This document shows, piece after piece, positions 16,232 to 19,371 of a stretch of DNA of 19,371 nt. Where the stretch lies: NCBI GenBank assembly GCA_003455235.1, contig DMRT01000257.1:1-19371 (forward strand). The letters are read 5' to 3'. Origin of the DNA: Chitinophagaceae bacterium. Its GTDB lineage: Bacteria > Bacteroidota > Bacteroidia > Chitinophagales > Chitinophagaceae. Below the pieces are notes generated by a model, which did no database searches, was not told the origin of the DNA, and saw only the letters and a list, made by a program, of their open reading frames with translations. The position numbers were made by a program, and so were the translations under genes. Numbering within the stretch: position 1 is the stretch's first letter; each line of letters begins with the position of its first letter.

Positions 16232-16510
16232 ATGGAAGAGCAACGTGATGAAAAATTATGGCAGATAGCCAGACGCCGCGCCGACTTCCAGGACAGCCTG
16301 GTGGGCTTTGTGGTAATTGCTGTTATCTGCTGGGCCGTTTGGTTCTTCACCACCGGCCGCCATGGGTTCAACGGTGGAACACCCTGGCCTCTTTGGGTAA
16401 TGCTGGGCCTGGGCATCGGACTTTTTTTTAAATTCATCAAGGCATATAAAACCGATAAAGACACCCTTACCGAAAGGGAATACGAAAAGCTGAAGAACCA
16501 GCAGCGATAA
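16232..16510 (+). CDS. 2TM-domain small membrane protein
   Basis: A 92-residue protein with a basic N-terminus (ARRRADF), a first span at about 22-40 (SLVGFVVIAVICWAVWFF), a loop with GFNGGTPWP, a second span at about 52-69 (WPLWVMLGLGIGLFFKFI) and a charged, helical C-terminus (TLTEREYEKLKNQQ). This arrangement, including the N-terminal R-rich helix and the WPLWVMLGLGIGL segment, fits the 2TM domain found in many Bacteroidota, sometimes attached to sensor kinases and LytTR regulators. No catalytic motif. It lies 61 bp after the TPR gene and 31 bp before the acyl-CoA synthetase gene. Function unknown. Confidence 0.8.
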   Translation: MEEQRDEKLWQIARRRADFQDSLVGFVVIAVICWAVWFFTTGRHGFNGGTPWPLWVMLGLGIGLFFKFIKAYKTDKDTLTEREYEKLKNQQR

Positions 16511-16541
16511 CCGACCATGCCTGCACAACCAACGATTGCTT

Positions 16542-18329
16542 ATGAATGAACAATCAAGAATATTTGATTTTGTTGATCACCAGCTGACCCATTTTCCCAA
16601 GAAAGACATGTTCTGCGGAAAAGAAAACGGGCAATGGATATCGTACAGCACCGCCGAAGTAAAGAACCTGGTAAACCAACTCAGTACCGGACTGCTCAGG
16701 CTGGGCGTAAGCGGAAACGATATGCGGATTGAGAACCAGGATAAGATTGCCCTTATCTCCAAGAACCGGCCTGAATGGCTGATGCTCGATTTCGCCTGCC
16801 AGCAGATCGGCGCTGCCCTCTGCCCCATTTATCCCACCACCAACGTTAACGAACTGGAGTTTATTTTCAACGATGCCGCCGTAAAATATGTTTTTGTGAG
16901 CGGACAGGATATCCTGGATAAAGTGAACAATATCCGTACCCGGGTTCCCAGCCTGAAAAAAGTTTACAGCTTTGATGAACTGCCGGGTGTGGACTACTGG
17001 AAAACACTGCTGCAGGCAACCAGTGCCGCTGAACAGACGCAACTGGAAGAAATCAAAAAGAGCATCCGGGCCGAACACTGTGCAACGATCATTTATACGT
17101 CCGGTACCACCGGTACTCCCAAAGGAGTTATGCTGAGCCACCGAAACATTGTGAGCAACGTACTGAATTCCGTAAAGAGTTTCCCGTTTGAAGAAGACAC
17201 TTCGGCCAGGGCCCTCAGCTTTTTACCCCTCAACCATATTTTTGAGCGGATGGTTTCTGCTATATATATATACAGCGGCATTTCGGTTTACTATGCTGAA
17301 AGCCTGGATACCATTGCCGAAAACCTGAAAGAAGTAAGGCCCACTCTTTTTTCCACTGTACCGAGGCTCCTGGAAAAAACCTATGAAAAGATCATGGCCA
17401 AAGGGGCTGAACTTACCGGCATAAAAAAGAAATTGTTTTACTGGTCGGTGGCCCTGGCGAATGAATACGATAACATCAAATCAAAAGGCATCTGGTATAA
17501 TGTACAACTGGCACTGGCCAATAAAATCATCTTCAGCAAATGGCGGGAAGGCCTGGGTGGAAATATAAAACTGATTGTTACCGGCGGCGCTGCCTGCCAG
17601 GTAAGACTGATCCGCATTTTTACCGCTGCCGGCATCCCCATTTATGAAGGATACGGACCAACAGAGAACAGTCCCGTGATCAGCGTAAACCGGAAGACAA
17701 AGAACGGAACCCGGTTTGGAACCGTAGGCCCGGTGATAGAAGGACAGGAAGTAAAGCTGGAACCCGATGGAGAGATCTGTGTGAAGGGGCCCAGCGTGAT
17801 GATGGGATATTACAAGCGGCCCGACCTGACTGCCGAAACCATCATCAATGGATGGCTGCATACCGGAGACATCGGCATTTTTGAAGAAGGAAAATTTTTA
17901 AAGATCACCGACCGCAAAAAGGAACTGTTTAAAACCAGCGGTGGCAAATACGTGGCCCCGCAGCCCATCGAAAACAAAATGAAGGAATCACCCTTTGTTG
18001 AACAGATGATGGTGGTGGGCGCCGAGCAGAAGTTTGTAGGAGCGCTGATCGTTCCTTCACTGCCCAACCTCAAAGAATGGATGCAGCACAAAGGCATTCC
18101 GTTTACCACTGCCGAAGATGCAGTGCACAACCCGAAAGTACTGGACCTGTATAAAGAACTCGTGGACTCCTTCAATAAATTCTTCAACCACGTGGAGCAG
18201 ATAAAAAAATTTGAGTTGCTGCCCAACGAGTGGACCATTGACAGCGGTGAACTGACACCTACATTGAAATTAAAACGCAAGGTGATCATGGAAAAATACA
18301 AGGCTGCGGTGGAACGCATCTACAACTGA
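16542..18329 (+). CDS. Long-chain fatty-acid-CoA ligase (AMP-forming)
   Basis: Activates long-chain fatty acids to acyl-CoA using ATP. I start at the ATG at 16542 (MNEQSRIFDFVDHQL, 595 residues) rather than the in-frame TTG at 16536, which adds only two residues. Adenylate-forming motifs appear in order: YTSGTTGTPKG (185-195, phosphate-binding), YGPTE (371-375, adenine pocket), TGD (441-443, ribose-binding), DRKKELFKTSGGKYV (457-471, hinge) and the C-terminal lysine region TLKLKRK (574-580). The large family form resembles the FadD15 group of acyl-CoA synthetases. No signal peptide, so it is cytoplasmic or membrane-associated. It ends at a strong hairpin. Confidence 0.93.
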   Translation: MNEQSRIFDFVDHQLTHFPKKDMFCGKENGQWISYSTAEVKNLVNQLSTGLLRLGVSGNDMRIENQDKIALISKNRPEWLMLDFACQQIGAALCPIYPTTNVNELEFIFNDAAVKYVFVSGQDILDKVNNIRTRVPSLKKVYSFDELPGVDYWKTLLQATSAAEQTQLEEIKKSIRAEHCATIIYTSGTTGTPKGVMLSHRNIVSNVLNSVKSFPFEEDTSARALSFLPLNHIFERMVSAIYIYSGISVYYAESLDTIAENLKEVRPTLFSTVPRLLEKTYEKIMAKGAELTGIKKKLFYWSVALANEYDNIKSKGIWYNVQLALANKIIFSKWREGLGGNIKLIVTGGAACQVRLIRIFTAAGIPIYEGYGPTENSPVISVNRKTKNGTRFGTVGPVIEGQEVKLEPDGEICVKGPSVMMGYYKRPDLTAETIINGWLHTGDIGIFEEGKFLKITDRKKELFKTSGGKYVAPQPIENKMKESPFVEQMMVVGAEQKFVGALIVPSLPNLKEWMQHKGIPFTTAEDAVHNPKVLDLYKELVDSFNKFFNHVEQIKKFELLPNEWTIDSGELTPTLKLKRKVIMEKYKAAVERIYN

Positions 18330-18330
18330 T

Positions 18331-18380
18331 CTAAAAAGAAACCGGGGATCCTGATGGTTGGCTTTCATCAAAATCCCCGG
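18331..18380. terminator. Hairpin terminator between convergent genes
   Basis: Outer stem ccggggat (18342-18349) / atccccgg (18373-18380) and inner stem tgatg (18352-18356) / catca (18366-18370) form one interrupted hairpin. On the minus strand it is followed by tttctttttag (from 18341 to 18331), a proper U-tract, so it should end transcription from the response-regulator side. On the plus strand it lies just after the acyl-CoA synthetase stop with only a weak T-run. Confidence 0.65.
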
Positions 18381-18505
18381 GAAGTTTACTCATGCCTGTT
18401 TAGTGCATTCATGGAACCTGGATAATTCAGTAAGGTTGATTTTTCATTAAGTTATAAGGCCATTCATACATCGGGGGTTAATCATAGTATCAATATTTTC
18501 TCCGC

Positions 18506-18883
18506 TTACAGTTCCCCGATCAGTTGGGGAACAAGGTCAAAGTCTTTCGATTTGTCAATGAAGCCAATTGCCCCGATCTGCCGGCACAGGCGCTGGTAAT
18601 GTTCACTCGCCTGGTTGCTGATCATCACCACTTTTATTGCAGGGTGTTCGGCTACAATCCATTTCAGCAGGTCGATCCCGTTTTTGCCGGGCAGCTGGAT
18701 ATCCAGCAATACGATTCCTGGTTTTTTCTCTGTGATGATCTTCACCCCTTCGTTGTAATTCTCTGCGGTGTACAGTTCCTTCACGATTCTGGCTTCTTTC
18801 AGTAAATGGCTCAGGCGCTGAACAATCAGTATTGAATCATCCACTATTAACAGTGAGTTTCTTTTCGTTTCAGGCTTGAGCAT
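18506..18883 (-). CDS. Receiver-only (CheY-like) response regulator
   Basis: A 125-residue single-domain receiver. The phosphorylation site is intact: acidic pair D15-D16 (IVDDS), phospho-acceptor D61 (VLLDIQLPGKNG), switch residue S89 (VVMISNQ) and conserved K111 (GFIDKSKDF). There is no output domain, so it probably works by protein contact, either as a phospho-carrier in a relay or as an adaptor. It lies 104 bp downstream of a NarL/LuxR-type response regulator on the same strand and could share a phosphodonor with it; no histidine kinase is in the window. The adjacent gap holds only an 8-bp palindrome (gctcgagc, 18894-18901) and no recognisable promoter. Confidence 0.92.
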   Translation of the reverse strand: MLKPETKRNSLLIVDDSILIVQRLSHLLKEARIVKELYTAENYNEGVKIITEKKPGIVLLDIQLPGKNGIDLLKWIVAEHPAIKVVMISNQASEHYQRLCRQIGAIGFIDKSKDFDLVPQLIGEL

Positions 18884-18987
18884 ACTTCTAAAAGCTCGAG
18901 CAAGTTAGGTAAACTGCAAGGGGTATATGTAGTTAAAGCGCTGTGGATGTTGTGGCTTTAGTACTACAAGAGGTGTTGGCGTACCGG

Positions 18988-19371
18988 TCAGATCAGCTTG
19001 TTCTCGATGGCATACTTCGTAAGGTCGGAGTTCGACTTCAGGTTCATCTTGGCCATTACCCGGGCCCGGTAGGTGCTTACGGTGGTTACGCTCAGCGACA
19101 TCATCTCGGCGATATCAGAAACAGATTTACCATTGGCCAGTAATTTCATTACATCAAACTCCCGGTCGCTGAGTGTTTCGTGCAGCTGCTTGGTGGAGTT
19201 GGAAGAAAAAGAGTCGGCCAGTTTTTCGGCAATGGACTGGGAGATGTATTTTTTTCCGAGCAGTACTTTTTTAACGGCTTTCACCAGTTCATCGGGTGCC
19301 GTGTCCTTACTGAGGTAGCCGGAGGCGCCGGATTTCAGGGCACGCAGGGCGTATTGTTCTTCGGGATGAAT
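18988..19371 (-). CDS. NarL/FixJ-type response regulator, C-terminal part
   Basis: The gene enters from the right edge; 127 residues are visible and the receiver domain is truncated at its N-terminal side. The reading frame is open to the edge. Upstream of the GTG at 19284 it still encodes receiver sequence (ALRALKSGASGYLSKD), including the conserved lysine, so 19284 is not the start. The rest is a linker (VKKVLLGKKYISQSIAEKL) and a LuxR/GerE helix-turn-helix (LSDREFDVMKLLANGKSVSD, then MSLSVTTVSTYRARVMAKMN). It is a DNA-binding transcription factor whose activity is expected to depend on phosphorylation. Followed 104 bp later by a receiver-only regulator. Confidence 0.93.
   Translation of the reverse strand: MHPEEQYALRALKSGASGYLSKDTAPDELVKAVKKVLLGKKYISQSIAEKLADSFSSNSTKQLHETLSDREFDVMKLLANGKSVSDIAEMMSLSVTTVSTYRARVMAKMNLKSNSDLTKYAIENKLI

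Noticed and set aside
16554..17141. A 195-codon open frame opposite the acyl-CoA synthetase gene
   Set aside because: It is antisense to a gene with all adenylation motifs and has no recognisable domain.
17262..17274. Run of alternating TA inside the acyl-CoA synthetase gene, considered as a phase-variable repeat
   Set aside because: It is short and encodes the plausible AIYIYS stretch in frame, with no sign of frameshift.

Overview
The window looks like a chromosomal piece of a member of the Bacteroidota, most likely near the Chitinophagaceae. The protein families fit: a TIGR00266-type protein, a 2TM-domain protein, a serC/DUF1015 pair and a lipoprotein-type RND adaptor. Promoters also fit the Bacteroidota -33 TTTG / -7 TAnnTTTG form, and Shine-Dalgarno sequences are weak or absent. 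No tRNA, rRNA, CRISPR array, insertion sequence or integrase was seen, and no gene-free stretch exceeds 300 bases.

Layout. (1) 1-82: start of a TIGR00266-family gene on the minus strand, cut by the window edge. (2) 216-7126, minus strand: a tripartite efflux operon transcribed in the order TetR regulator, TolC-like outer-membrane channel, lipoprotein membrane-fusion adaptor, large RND pump. It is driven from a promoter overlaid by a perfect 11-bp inverted repeat (7144-7175), which is the likely TetR operator. (3) 7294-11389, plus strand: a DUF502 membrane protein, a secreted zinc enzyme of the phospholipase C / S1-P1 nuclease fold, phosphoserine aminotransferase (serC) and a DUF1015 protein with a DGHHR motif. 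(4) 11424-15094, minus strand: an A+T-richer island holding a single-chain restriction-modification enzyme (PD-(D/E)XK nuclease, N6-adenine methylase and type ISP-like specificity region, with no room for a helicase). A small unknown gene overlaps its end, and its product finishes in a candidate sliding-clamp-binding peptide. (5) 15169-18329, plus strand: a secreted TPR protein, a 2TM-domain protein and a long-chain acyl-CoA synthetase. (6) 18506-19371, minus strand: a receiver-only response regulator preceded by a NarL/LuxR-type response regulator that runs off the window. A hairpin at 18342-18380 separates it from the acyl-CoA synthetase.

How the parts work together. The efflux operon is complete and probably self-regulated. 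SerC and the DUF1015 protein form a short serine-related unit that lacks serA here. The restriction-modification pair is the only clearly accessory region and the best candidate for something undescribed: a helicase-less relative of type ISP enzymes with a translationally linked partner of unknown role. All functional calls rest on reading motifs by eye; no database search was run.
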